64,000 nt of DNA from Clostridia bacterium (GTDB taxonomy: Bacteria; Bacillota; Clostridia; Christensenellales; Aristaeellaceae). Made by a program: the position numbers and the translations under genes. The notes under the pieces are model-generated. The model had not been told where the DNA came from. It did no database searches and was given only the letters and a program-made list of their open reading frames with translations. The DNA lies in assembly GCA_017484085.1 (NCBI GenBank), contig JAFUTW010000013.1:1-64000 (forward strand), written 5' to 3'. Shown here piece after piece: positions 33,663 through 42,461 of this stretch. How positions within the stretch are numbered: position 1 is the stretch's first letter; each line of letters starts with the position of its first letter.

Positions 33663-34960
33663 GCGTTATGCAGTCTTCCCTTTCCCGCGCGCTGTATCTG
33701 CTGGTCTTTGCCTGCGGCTGGCTGCTGTTCACCCGCGGGCTCCCGCCGAAGCGCAGCCGTATTCTTTCATCATCCGTCCTGATTGCAGGCCTTCTGCTTC
33801 TGCTCTTCTTGGACCATGGCGGCGGCCTTGTGCGCACCGGGCTGCGCTACCTGCTTTTCACCGCTTTCTTCTCCGGCTGGTCGCTGCTTTTTCTCGACGT
33901 ACGACCGCGGTACGCGCTGTGGCTTTCCGCTTTCTTCGTCATTCTCCTCGGCATCTGCTTCAGCGTCGTGCAGATCTTCTTTGTGCTGTTTTCCGTCCAG
34001 GATCAGCCTCTGTTCATCTTCTGCACCGGGCTGCTGCGCATCGTTTCCGTCGCGTTGCTCGGTCGGTGTGTCATTCGGCAGGACGGCAGCCGCGACGTCA
34101 GCATCCGCGAACTGTTCCTGGGCCTTTTCCCGGCGATCTCCTGCTTTCTGGCCAATCTCATCCTGTTTGAAATCCTCGGCGATACCACACTGCCTCTCAC
34201 CGGCAGGCAGCGGCTGACCGTCTGCGGCTGTGCGCTCTTTTTCGGCGTCTCCGCAGGCATCGTGCTCATCCACTCCGAAATCTACTTCGCCCTGAACCGG
34301 CTGAAGGCGGAAAACGAGCACGCCAAGCAGCAGCTGCGTGAACAGTACCGGCTCTTTCTTGCCGAGAAGGAGAGCAGCGAGCGGGTGCGCGCACTGCGCC
34401 ATGATATCGCCAATCACCTCCACACCATCGAACAGATGGCCTCCGCCGAGCGGACCGACAACCTGCGGGAATACGCCTGCCAGCTCAGCGAAGCGGCCGA
34501 AAGCACAGAATCCCCAGTTGTAACAGGCGATGCCACGCTGGACGCGCTGCTCTCCTATAAAGCGTCCTCGTTTGCGCAAAAAGGCATCCGACTGCAAAAC
34601 TACCTTTCGCTGCGCGGGTTTACGGTTCTTTCCCCTATGGAAACCTGCACCCTGTTTGCCAATGCCCTGGACAATGCTGCGGAAGCTGTGGCCGGGCTGC
34701 CCGAAGACCAGCGCCTGATCCGCCTCTCCGGCGGGATCACGCATGGTACCTTTGTCATCAAGATCGTCAATCCCTATTCCGGCGAAAGGGTGCGCCGAGA
34801 CGATCTTTTTGCGACTTCCAAATCCCAGGATGATCTCCCGCACGGCTACGGGCTTTCCAATATGCAGGGAGTCGTCCGCGCGCACGGCGGCACGCTCACC
34901 TGCCGCGCAGAGAACGGCGTCTTCACCCTCATCTGTATGATCCCGGCAGGCACAGATTAA
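33659..34960 (+). CDS. GHKL-type sensor histidine kinase (AgrC/ComD-like)
   Basis: 433 residues. The start is ATG 33659, overlapping the regulator stop (ATGA). The N-terminal half holds about six to seven membrane segments; then a coiled coil (residues about 205-240) leads to the phospho-acceptor region LRHDIANHLHTIEQMA, the N-box LFANALDNAAEAV, and the G-box GYGLSNMQGVVRAHGG. This architecture is that of peptide or small-molecule sensing kinases paired with LytTR regulators. No signal-peptide precursor gene is adjacent, so the signal might be a small molecule, possibly the substrate of the nearby reductase (inference). Confidence 0.93.
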   Translation: MSVMQSSLSRALYLLVFACGWLLFTRGLPPKRSRILSSSVLIAGLLLLLFLDHGGGLVRTGLRYLLFTAFFSGWSLLFLDVRPRYALWLSAFFVILLGICFSVVQIFFVLFSVQDQPLFIFCTGLLRIVSVALLGRCVIRQDGSRDVSIRELFLGLFPAISCFLANLILFEILGDTTLPLTGRQRLTVCGCALFFGVSAGIVLIHSEIYFALNRLKAENEHAKQQLREQYRLFLAEKESSERVRALRHDIANHLHTIEQMASAERTDNLREYACQLSEAAESTESPVVTGDATLDALLSYKASSFAQKGIRLQNYLSLRGFTVLSPMETCTLFANALDNAAEAVAGLPEDQRLIRLSGGITHGTFVIKIVNPYSGERVRRDDLFATSKSQDDLPHGYGLSNMQGVVRAHGGTLTCRAENGVFTLICMIPAGTD

Positions 34961-34985
34961 GTCCTGTTATCGTACCGATATGGAT

Positions 34986-35011
34986 TCAGCCCCCGCGAAA
35001 GCGGGGGCTGA
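34986..35011. terminator. Convergent terminator
   Basis: TCAGCCCCCGC, loop GAAA, GCGGGGGCTGA, lying between convergent stops at 34960 and 35033. It is followed by TTGATT on the plus strand; a weak T-run. Confidence 0.75.
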
Positions 35012-35032
35012 TTGATTATCCTATTTTCGGTC

Positions 35033-38000
35033 TTATGGATTGTCTACCGAGTTCATTGTCGAGAGCGACGTGCAGCCTTCAAAGGCGCTGACGCCGATGA
35101 CCTCGATCGCGTTGGGCAGGGTGATGGCGGTGAGGCTCGCATTCTCGTAGAACGCCTTTTCGCCGATCTCGGTAACGGCGAAGCTGCGTCCGCTCGCTTC
35201 CTCCGTCGCCGTGGCCGGAACGATGACTTCCGCATCGCTGCCGCTGTACGCGCTCACCATCACCTTCGTCGGATCCTCTTCTTTCAGGCGGTAGGTGAGA
35301 TCGCCGACCGTGAACGTATCGCCGACTTCAACCGTAACACTCTCTGCAAAGCCGGCGCCCAGCGGCACCCCGTCCTTCGTCAGGTTCACATCCGTCACTT
35401 CAGTTGTGATGGTGTAGGTGCCTTTGTTCTGTGCGGGGATTTCCAGCCCCTGTGCTTCACTTGCCGTTTCAGCATTGACTGACACAGACAGCTTATAGGC
35501 ATATTCTCCGCTTCCGCCTTTAACCTCAGGCAGGAGGACGATGGTCCCAACAATGAGAATGCTGTCAGCAGCCGATTTCAGGCTGACTGCTTCCAGGTCT
35601 TCGTACACCGTCAGGGTAAAGGCGTCTGACCAGGTCCCAACTTCCCCGGTCTCTCTGTCCACCCTTGCCAGGCGCACCTTGTGCTCGCCCGCTTCGATAT
35701 GCGTGACAGCTTCTGTCGGAACTGAAATAAACTGCCGCACAGTATCATCGATACTGAGGTCGTAGTCGCCTTCATCAAGCAGTTCCGCAAAGTCCACCTG
35801 CGTCCCGATGTAGACCGCGTTGCCCGCTGCATCCTTGCCGTTTGCAGCCGCATTGATCTTCTCCGGCAGAGCGCTGACATCCGGCTTTTCCGCGAGCTTC
35901 TCGTCCTTCGGGCTCTCGCCGTAGACGAGGCTCAGCGTCTTGTCCACCAGCCTGCCCGCATCCACCGTAAAGGTCTCTGCCAGGACGGAATACGTCTTCC
36001 CCTTCTGTACGCCGGTGAAGACCGCGTGATACAGCCCATCATAGAAGCCGTTGCCGTCATCGTCCTTCGCCTGCTTATAGGTCAGAGTCATCTTTTTCTT
36101 GTATGCGTCGGCACCGGCGAAGCTGTCCGCGTCCGCTAGGGAGATGACAAACTTTTCGACGTTTTTCTTGGGCTGGATGCTGGCGAAGGTGACGGTCACG
36201 CTGCCGGTCTCACCGCTGCCGTCGTCCTTCCATGGGCCGAGCATCAGCTTCAGCACGCCGGTCTTCGTCTTGAGCAGCACATCCAGCGTCGCTTCATCAC
36301 TCACTTCACCGCTCAGCTTCGTCCCGTCAACTGTCAGCTGAGGTTTGACACTAAAAGAATGTTCACCTTCTGCAGCAACAGCACCCGTGATCTTATAAAG
36401 ATAAGTGCCGTCCTCCTGCTTGATCGTTTCCACAGCAGTGATACCCGTCGTCGCCGCGGGCAGCGTCAGTTCTCCATCTTTTACCCTTACTACGGCTTTG
36501 GACTTGAAGCCATAGATGATGAAGGCTGTCGGTTTCACCTGGTTCTGATTCTGCGTAAAGCACAGCGTCGCCTGCCGGATGCCTGTCTGCGTAAGGCTCG
36601 TGATCACAGGCTTGGCGCGCCAGCTGTTTACCATGGGGATCGTTACCGTGTGAACTTCTCCCTTGATGGCCTTGGTGCTGGTCTTCTTGATCGGCTGCAC
36701 GGTAACCGTAATGTTTGCGGCTTCCTGTGTCATTGCCCTGACTTCGATCCGGGCAGCGCCTCTCTGCTTGACTAATTCCGGATTGCCGCTGTAATCTGTT
36801 TCATAGTGGTTCCCGTCATTCCTCAGGCTCCACAGATATTCGCCGTCCGCTGTCCTGTACGCGAATTCAATACTGCGGATGCAAGACTTGTCCGCTGGAT
36901 TTTTCGGATAAATCGTTCCGGCATCCTGCTTAACCATCAGCTTCTCGTCCGTCAGCAGGCCTTTGATGAGATACTGGTGCGTGAGCCGGTTGGGGTTAAT
37001 AAGCAGCTTCACCTCGCTGTCACTCGTCTGTACGCCATTCAGCGAAATCAGCTTCTTGTATGCCGTTCCATCTGACGATAACTGAATTGTTTTGGGAAAT
37101 ACGGACCCCTTCACGCCGTTCTTCTTCGGCTGCACAGTCAGTTTGACATGCGTGGCGCCGAGGTCGGTATACTCTTCCACCTCTTCCTCGGTCTGCTCGA
37201 TTGCAAATCCAGCGAAATCGCCTTCGGAATTCCGCTCATAAGTTATATCCTTGATGACCTTGACGGAACCCTTCCGGTTTCCGTCCTTGTCCTGATAGGT
37301 CAGCTTGACGATGAAATTAAGCTCCTCCGCGGCCTCCCGGCTTGTTATGCCGCCGCAGTTCCATACGGCTTTCAGCCTTGTGAGGCTGAGATTCCCGTCG
37401 CCATCCCGTTTGTCCGTGTATTCAGACAGGGATTCGATCGTCACCGTCTTCCACAGCCCGTTTTCAAACCCGGGCAGACGGTCGCTCAGATAAACCATGT
37501 CGGACGAAAGTCCGTAGACCTCTTTCCCGTCAGTGATCTTCTCTGCGCGCACATAGAAGATCTCGTCGCCTTTTATCCCGTTCAGCGTCACCGCGGAACC
37601 GGTTCCGGAGACTTTGCGGCCGTCCTGCGTAAAGGAAATCGCTTTCGCTTTTGCCGTCTTCACCTGCGTCGCAACACCGGTCACAGGATCGACCCGGTAG
37701 ACATAGTACTTCACGTTCGCTGGAAGGACCGTCTTATCAACGTTCCACTCCGACACCCACCGGATCTTGATCTGCCCGTCCACCAGGGCGCCATCCTTCT
37801 TGGTCTGGATGACGTTGACCGTCGGGGCAACTTTCCAGTACGTCTTTGCATTATCGGCAAAGGCGCTGCTGTCCCCTTTTGTCTGATCGGTCGCCAGGGA
37901 TACGACGCTGCGGTCTTCCAAACCGGAAGCGATGAGGATTTCCTGCGTGTCCTCCGCCGGCTGCTCTGCTTCTGCGGCGTCCTCGACGGGTTCCTCGGCA

Positions 38001-38428
38001 AACTGCTCTTCCTCGGCAATGACTTCTGTGCTCTCTGCAGCAGAGATTTCTTCCTCGACCGGGATCGTCAGCTCCTCAGCATCCGCGGCAGCAGGCGCAT
38101 CTTCGAACAAATCCTCCTCGAAGGTCTCTTCGCCGAAGCTGTCTTCATCAAAATTGTCCTCCGCAAAGGCATCTTCTGCGGCAAAACCGTTCTCCGTCAA
38201 CTCCTCGAAAGGCTCCGCGTCGGGCATTTCCTCAAAAAACGCCGCTTCCGGCAGATCCTCCGCAACATCCAGCGTTTCGGCGTCCTCCTGCGAAAAAGTC
38301 TCTTCCGTAAAGCTTTCGTCAAAGCTGTCCTCGGCAAACTGCTCCTCAAACACTTCCTCGGCAACGCCGCCGGGAAGCATGGTCAGCAGCATACAAAGAG
38401 TCAGCATCAAACTCAGCGCTCTCTTCAT
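35033..38428 (-). CDS. Large secreted protein with an acidic Phe-rich N-terminal region and a C-terminal BspA-like LRR
   Basis: 1131 residues. A signal peptide (MKRALSLMLTLCMLLTMLPG) is followed by about 150 residues made of Glu/Asp with regularly spaced Phe (FAEDSFDESFTEETF; FAEDNFDEDSFGEETFEEDL). Residues about 170-1000 are predicted beta-rich and resemble tandem Ig/FN3-like modules, with pieces such as VNVIQTKKDGALVDGQIKIRW. The last 60 residues form a BspA-type leucine-rich repeat (FAVTEIGEKAFYENASLTAI, then VIGVSAFEGCTSLSTM). No LPxTG anchor was seen. A function in surface attachment is likely but unproven. The ATG has GGGAGG upstream and a good promoter. Confidence 0.8.
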   Translation of the reverse strand: MKRALSLMLTLCMLLTMLPGGVAEEVFEEQFAEDSFDESFTEETFSQEDAETLDVAEDLPEAAFFEEMPDAEPFEELTENGFAAEDAFAEDNFDEDSFGEETFEEDLFEDAPAAADAEELTIPVEEEISAAESTEVIAEEEQFAEEPVEDAAEAEQPAEDTQEILIASGLEDRSVVSLATDQTKGDSSAFADNAKTYWKVAPTVNVIQTKKDGALVDGQIKIRWVSEWNVDKTVLPANVKYYVYRVDPVTGVATQVKTAKAKAISFTQDGRKVSGTGSAVTLNGIKGDEIFYVRAEKITDGKEVYGLSSDMVYLSDRLPGFENGLWKTVTIESLSEYTDKRDGDGNLSLTRLKAVWNCGGITSREAAEELNFIVKLTYQDKDGNRKGSVKVIKDITYERNSEGDFAGFAIEQTEEEVEEYTDLGATHVKLTVQPKKNGVKGSVFPKTIQLSSDGTAYKKLISLNGVQTSDSEVKLLINPNRLTHQYLIKGLLTDEKLMVKQDAGTIYPKNPADKSCIRSIEFAYRTADGEYLWSLRNDGNHYETDYSGNPELVKQRGAARIEVRAMTQEAANITVTVQPIKKTSTKAIKGEVHTVTIPMVNSWRAKPVITSLTQTGIRQATLCFTQNQNQVKPTAFIIYGFKSKAVVRVKDGELTLPAATTGITAVETIKQEDGTYLYKITGAVAAEGEHSFSVKPQLTVDGTKLSGEVSDEATLDVLLKTKTGVLKLMLGPWKDDGSGETGSVTVTFASIQPKKNVEKFVISLADADSFAGADAYKKKMTLTYKQAKDDDGNGFYDGLYHAVFTGVQKGKTYSVLAETFTVDAGRLVDKTLSLVYGESPKDEKLAEKPDVSALPEKINAAANGKDAAGNAVYIGTQVDFAELLDEGDYDLSIDDTVRQFISVPTEAVTHIEAGEHKVRLARVDRETGEVGTWSDAFTLTVYEDLEAVSLKSAADSILIVGTIVLLPEVKGGSGEYAYKLSVSVNAETASEAQGLEIPAQNKGTYTITTEVTDVNLTKDGVPLGAGFAESVTVEVGDTFTVGDLTYRLKEEDPTKVMVSAYSGSDAEVIVPATATEEASGRSFAVTEIGEKAFYENASLTAITLPNAIEVIGVSAFEGCTSLSTMNSVDNP

Positions 38429-38463
38429 CCGGGCATCCTCCCATCATTTGGTTCTCTCTTCTT

Positions 38464-38492
38464 ATTATATTTCCCGATCGGAATTTTATCAA
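38464..38492 (-). promoter_or_regulatory. Promoter of the large surface protein gene
   Basis: Minus-strand TTGATA (38492-38487), 17 bases, TATAAT (38469-38464). Confidence 0.75.
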
Positions 38493-38570
38493 TAAGTTTC
38501 TTACTATATTTAACATTAATCATACACTCTTACGCCATGAAACATATGATTGTTGTTCGGGAGCATGCCA

Positions 38571-38599
38571 TTGACCTTCCGGGCAAAGTGGCGTACAAT
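38571..38599 (+). promoter_or_regulatory. Promoter of the LRR lipoprotein gene
   Basis: TTGACC (38571-38576), 17 bases, TACAAT (38594-38599); RBS GAAAGGAG at about 38621 and ATG 38634 follow. Confidence 0.75.
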
Positions 38600-38633
38600 C
38601 ACGTCACTGCTTAATCCCCTGAAAGGAGACCGT

Positions 38634-39257
38634 ATGAGGCGCCTTTTCATTTTGCTGATTTTGCTCTGTTCCTTCACCCTCACTGCCTGTGCTGAGGAAG
38701 GCTTCTCCCTTTCCACCGTTTCAGACGGCGCCGGCGGCGTCCTGCTCTCCGGTTATTCCGGTACGCCCGAGGCCTCATTCCTTTTGCCGGATGCGATAGA
38801 CAGACTGCCGGTTACAGGCATCGCCGACGGTGCGTTTGTATCGCTTGTGGTGGATTCCCTGTCCCTTCCCCGGAGCATCCGCTCCATCGGCAAGGGTGCT
38901 TTCCGGGAGAGCACCGTGCGGGAGATCCGGTTTTCCCATGGGCTGACCGAAATCGGCGACGAGGCTTTTGCCTCCTGCGTGAATCTCGTTGGCTGCGCGT
39001 TTCCCGAGACGCTGACGACGGTCGGCGACAAAGCCTTTGAGGGCTGCACCGCCCTGCTGTACGTCACCCTGCCGGAGAGCGTTTCGGAACTCCGCGGGAA
39101 TCCCTTTGAGGGCTGTACGTCGCTGGAAAGCCTGCCGATGGTCAATGGTCACCCATACTTCCGCCTCGATGGCGGCAGCCTGATCTCTCTTTCAGGCGGC
39201 CGCGTCATATGCAGCCTGAACTTACCTGAGGCTGAAGAAGAGCCTGCGGCTAACTGA
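38634..39257 (+). CDS. Small BspA-type leucine-rich-repeat lipoprotein
   Basis: 207 residues. The start is ATG 38634 (MRRLFILLILLCSFTLTAC), a lipoprotein signal with lipobox LTAC; an in-frame extension to 38550 crosses the promoter. About five LRR_5 units follow: VTGIADGAFVSLVVDSLSLP, IRSIGKGAFRESTVREIRF, LTEIGDEAFASCVNLVGCAF, VGDKAFEGCTALLYVTLP and GNPFEGCTSLESLPMV. This repeat family mediates protein-protein binding on the surface. It is divergent from the large LRR-ended surface protein and 20 bases ahead of a membrane-protein gene. Confidence 0.85.
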   Translation: MRRLFILLILLCSFTLTACAEEGFSLSTVSDGAGGVLLSGYSGTPEASFLLPDAIDRLPVTGIADGAFVSLVVDSLSLPRSIRSIGKGAFRESTVREIRFSHGLTEIGDEAFASCVNLVGCAFPETLTTVGDKAFEGCTALLYVTLPESVSELRGNPFEGCTSLESLPMVNGHPYFRLDGGSLISLSGGRVICSLNLPEAEEEPAAN

Positions 39258-39277
39258 CCTCAAAGGAGACGGACGCT

Positions 39278-40159
39278 TTGAATCGATCTTCTCTTTCCCG
39301 AAGGCTGTCCGGGCTCATCAGCAGGCCCCTCCACGCCCTCACCCATCCGGGCCTGCGCGTCAGCTGCGCCCTCTGCCTGATTGCCGCTGCGCTTTTCATC
39401 GTGTACTTCCAATTCTTCTTCGGGCCGGTCGTCCGCACGATCGCGGTGCTCGGCTTCTGCGCATACGCGGGGCTGACCGCTTACAACACCGCCCGGGATA
39501 CGCTGCAGCGCCGAAAAGCGGAGACTGCGCCCGGGACCGGTTTCCTTGCGCGCCACGGGCTGCAGGACAGCTGGATCTTCCTCGTCTTCGCGCTGATCTC
39601 CCTGCTTTCCAACCTCTTCTTCCTTTTGATGGCCCGGCTGCACCACTCCACCTGGTTCGGCGTATTCGCCCTCTACAACCTCGTCCTCTTTGCCATCAAC
39701 CTCTTCGTCGGCCGGGAGATGCGCCGTCTTAAGGCGCGCAGCGACGCGCCTGCGCGCGAAAAAAAAGACGCCCGGATCGTGGGCATCCTCCTCATCGTCC
39801 TGTCCCTGGTCTTTACCGGCATCACGATGGAGACCATCCTGCGCAACCAAAGCAAGGCCTGGCCCGCCTTTGTCCTGGTCTTCCAGATCCTGTTCGTCCT
39901 GTTCCGGCTGGCGCTGTACAGCCACTCCGCCTGGCACTCCCGGGATGACGCGGGGATGCTTCGCCGCGCAGTGAGGACGGTCAACCTCTCCAGTGCGCTC
40001 TGCGCACTGTACACGACACAGGCGACCTTTCTCGCCCGATTCTGCGGGAGTGAACTGCTGCGCCTCGTCCTGAACCTCGTCACCGCTGCCGCCGTGTTCG
40101 CCCTGCTGCTGCGCATGGCGCTGCTGCTGATCACCGGCGAACGCGCAGAGGCGTCTTGA
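39278..40159 (+). CDS. Polytopic membrane protein of unknown family
   Basis: 293 residues. The likely start is TTG 39278 with AAAGGAG about 10 bases upstream. Six or seven hydrophobic segments (about 27-45, 48-66, 95-115, 125-143, 168-187, 196-215, 255-282) and a basic cytoplasmic stretch between them (EMRRLKARSDAPAREKKDAR). I do not recognise a family. The spacing of 20 bases after the LRR lipoprotein suggests co-transcription. The next promoter's -35 box overlaps its stop codon, so the transcription unit ends here. Confidence 0.65.
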   Translation: MNRSSLSRRLSGLISRPLHALTHPGLRVSCALCLIAAALFIVYFQFFFGPVVRTIAVLGFCAYAGLTAYNTARDTLQRRKAETAPGTGFLARHGLQDSWIFLVFALISLLSNLFFLLMARLHHSTWFGVFALYNLVLFAINLFVGREMRRLKARSDAPAREKKDARIVGILLIVLSLVFTGITMETILRNQSKAWPAFVLVFQILFVLFRLALYSHSAWHSRDDAGMLRRAVRTVNLSSALCALYTTQATFLARFCGSELLRLVLNLVTAAAVFALLLRMALLLITGERAEAS

Positions 40160-40183
40160 CATCTCCCCTCTTGCCTCTATAAT
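40156..40183 (+). promoter_or_regulatory. Promoter of the alpha-galactosidase gene
   Basis: TTGACA (40156-40161), 16 bases, TATAAT (40178-40183). The -35 box overlaps the stop codon of the upstream gene (TGA 40157-40159). Confidence 0.8.
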
Positions 40184-40237
40184 AGGGCTGTTCTGATGTG
40201 GAACGGCCCTTAACCATACTGACCGGGAGGAAGACCC

Positions 40238-42403
40238 ATGCCCATATCCTATAATGAAGGAACGCGCTGCTTCCATCTCACCTGCAGCGATTTCAGCTAT
40301 GTCATCCGCCTCGCAGCCGGCCGCTATCCGCTGCATGCCCACTGGGGCGCGCCGCTGCGGCAGATCCGCGACGACCTGCTCGGCCGCCTCTCACCTTATA
40401 CGGACGAGACCTTCTCCCTGAACGAGCTGCCGCTGGACCGTCTCCCGCAGGAATGCCCTGTTTACGGCACGGCGGATTACCGCCCGGGGATGCTGGGCGT
40501 CCGCCATCCGGACGGCACCGGCGCGCTGGATCTCCAGGTGTCAGGCTGGCGCATTTTTTCCGGAAGAGCGGAACTTCCCGGTCTGCCGGGGGCGCTCGGC
40601 GACGGTGCCGAGACGCTGGAGCTCACCCTCAAAGACGCGCTGTCCGGCCTTACGGTCGGCCTGTACTATACGCTTTACGCCGACTGCGGCATCCTTTCGC
40701 GCAGCGCCCGCATTACAAACGGCGGCGCAGAGCCGCAGATGCTGACCCGCGCGCTTTCCTGCTGCGTGGATTTTGAGGGCGGCGATTTCCGCTTCCTGAC
40801 CCTTTCAGGCTCCTGGGCAAGGGAGCGCGGCATCGTATTGCGTCCGCTTGTCCCCGGGATGCAGGGCACCGCCTCCCTGCGCGGCGCTTCCTCCCACCAG
40901 GGCAGCCCGTTTATGGCTCTCCTTGCGCCGGATGCTTCAGAAACATCGGGCGAGGTGTACGGCATGGCGCTGTGCTACAGCGGCAATTACCTCGCCGAGA
41001 CCGACGTGGATCAGGACGGAAATCCCCGCGCGCTGCTGGGCATCCATCCGGAAGGGTTTGCCTGGCTTCTTGCCCCCGGCGAGTCCTTCTGCACGCCGGA
41101 AGCCTACCTCTGCTATGCCCCCGACGGTCTGCGCGGCATGAGCCGCCGCTTCCATCGGTTCGTCCGCCGTCAGATCACGCGCGGGCCTTGGGCCGCTTCC
41201 CCCCGTCCCCTGCTCATCAACAACTGGGAAGGTACCTACTTTCACTTTGATGAGGATAAGCTGCTCTCCATCGCCGGCGCCGCAAAGCAGACGGGCATCG
41301 ACCTCTTCGTGCTGGATGACGGCTGGTTCGGCCGCCGCAACGACGACCATTCCTCCCTGGGGGACTGGACGGACGACCTTTCCAAGCTGCCGGAGGGCCT
41401 GGCGGGCCTCAGCCGGCGCATCCACGGGATGGGCATGAAATTCGGCCTCTGGGTGGAGCCGGAGATGATCTCGCCGGACAGCGAGCTGTACCGCACGCAT
41501 CCCGACTGGTGCGTCCACGCAGGGCAATCCCCGCGCACCGAAAGCCGCTTCCAGCTGGTGCTCGACCTGACGCGGCCCGAGGTCCGGGACGCCATGGCAG
41601 AGCAGATCTGTGCCGCGCTTCAGCGCGGGAACGTCGACTACGTGAAGTGGGACATGAACCGCAACATCACCCAGGCGGGCAGCGCCTGCCTGCCGCCGGA
41701 GCGGATGGGCGAGTTCTTCCACCGGTATATCCTCGGGCTGTACGACATGGTTTCCCGAATCACCGCCCGTTTTCCGGACGTCCTGTTTGAAAGCTGCGCG
41801 GGCGGCGGCGGCCGTTACGACCTCGGCATGATGTGCTACATGCCCCAGGCGTGGACGAGCGACGACACCGACGCCTGGGAGCGCTGCCGCATCCAGTACG
41901 GCACCAGCCTCGTCTTCCCGCCTTCCTGCATGGGCGCGCACGTTTCCGCCGTGCCCAACCACCAGACAGGCCGCATCACGCCGCTTGAGACCCGCGCCGC
42001 AGTGGCCATGGGCGGCACCTACGGCTACGAGCTCGATCCGGAATCCCTGTCCGCCGGGGAGCTGGAAACCATCACCCGGCTCAACGAGCGCGTGCGCGCC
42101 TGGCAGGACGTCCTGCTGTACGGCGATTTCCTGCGCCTCGTCTCCCCGTTTGAAGGGACCGACTGTGCCTGGATGAGCGTCAGCCCCGACAGGCGGCGCG
42201 CTGCCGTCACCTGCGTCTTTACGCTCGCCAGGCCCAATCACAAGCCGGGACTGCTGCGCCTTGCCGGCCTTGATCCCGCGCTCGACTACCGTATGGAGGA
42301 CGGCCGCGTCTTCGGCGGCGACGAGCTGATGGCCCGCGGGCTGCCGCTGGATGCCGTCACCGGGGATTTCCAAAGCCGCCAGTTCTTCCTGACAGCCCTA
42401 TAA
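40238..42403 (+). CDS. Alpha-galactosidase, glycoside hydrolase family 36
   Basis: 721 residues, cytoplasmic (no signal peptide). It removes alpha-1,6-galactose from raffinose-type sugars or melibiose. An N-terminal beta-sandwich (1-320) precedes the (beta/alpha)8 barrel. Active-site motifs are LFVLDDGWFGRRNDDHSS, MKFGLWVEPEMISPDSELY, the nucleophile Asp in VKWDMNRNI, and the acid/base Asp in AWTSDDTDAWERC. GGGAGG is 8 bases before ATG 40238. It has its own strong promoter and terminator, and no transporter or regulator is next to it. Confidence 0.95.
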   Translation: MPISYNEGTRCFHLTCSDFSYVIRLAAGRYPLHAHWGAPLRQIRDDLLGRLSPYTDETFSLNELPLDRLPQECPVYGTADYRPGMLGVRHPDGTGALDLQVSGWRIFSGRAELPGLPGALGDGAETLELTLKDALSGLTVGLYYTLYADCGILSRSARITNGGAEPQMLTRALSCCVDFEGGDFRFLTLSGSWARERGIVLRPLVPGMQGTASLRGASSHQGSPFMALLAPDASETSGEVYGMALCYSGNYLAETDVDQDGNPRALLGIHPEGFAWLLAPGESFCTPEAYLCYAPDGLRGMSRRFHRFVRRQITRGPWAASPRPLLINNWEGTYFHFDEDKLLSIAGAAKQTGIDLFVLDDGWFGRRNDDHSSLGDWTDDLSKLPEGLAGLSRRIHGMGMKFGLWVEPEMISPDSELYRTHPDWCVHAGQSPRTESRFQLVLDLTRPEVRDAMAEQICAALQRGNVDYVKWDMNRNITQAGSACLPPERMGEFFHRYILGLYDMVSRITARFPDVLFESCAGGGGRYDLGMMCYMPQAWTSDDTDAWERCRIQYGTSLVFPPSCMGAHVSAVPNHQTGRITPLETRAAVAMGGTYGYELDPESLSAGELETITRLNERVRAWQDVLLYGDFLRLVSPFEGTDCAWMSVSPDRRRAAVTCVFTLARPNHKPGLLRLAGLDPALDYRMEDGRVFGGDELMARGLPLDAVTGDFQSRQFFLTAL

Positions 42404-42406
42404 AAC

Positions 42407-42435
42407 ACCGCCTCCCCCGATCCGGGGGAGGCGGT
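42407..42435. terminator. Convergent terminator after the alpha-galactosidase gene
   Basis: ACCGCCTCCCCCG, loop ATC, CGGGGGAGGCGGT, then ATTTG on the plus strand and GTTTTAT on the minus strand. Confidence 0.85.
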
Positions 42436-42461
42436 ATTTGTTCTTGCTGAAAGAGCAGCCG

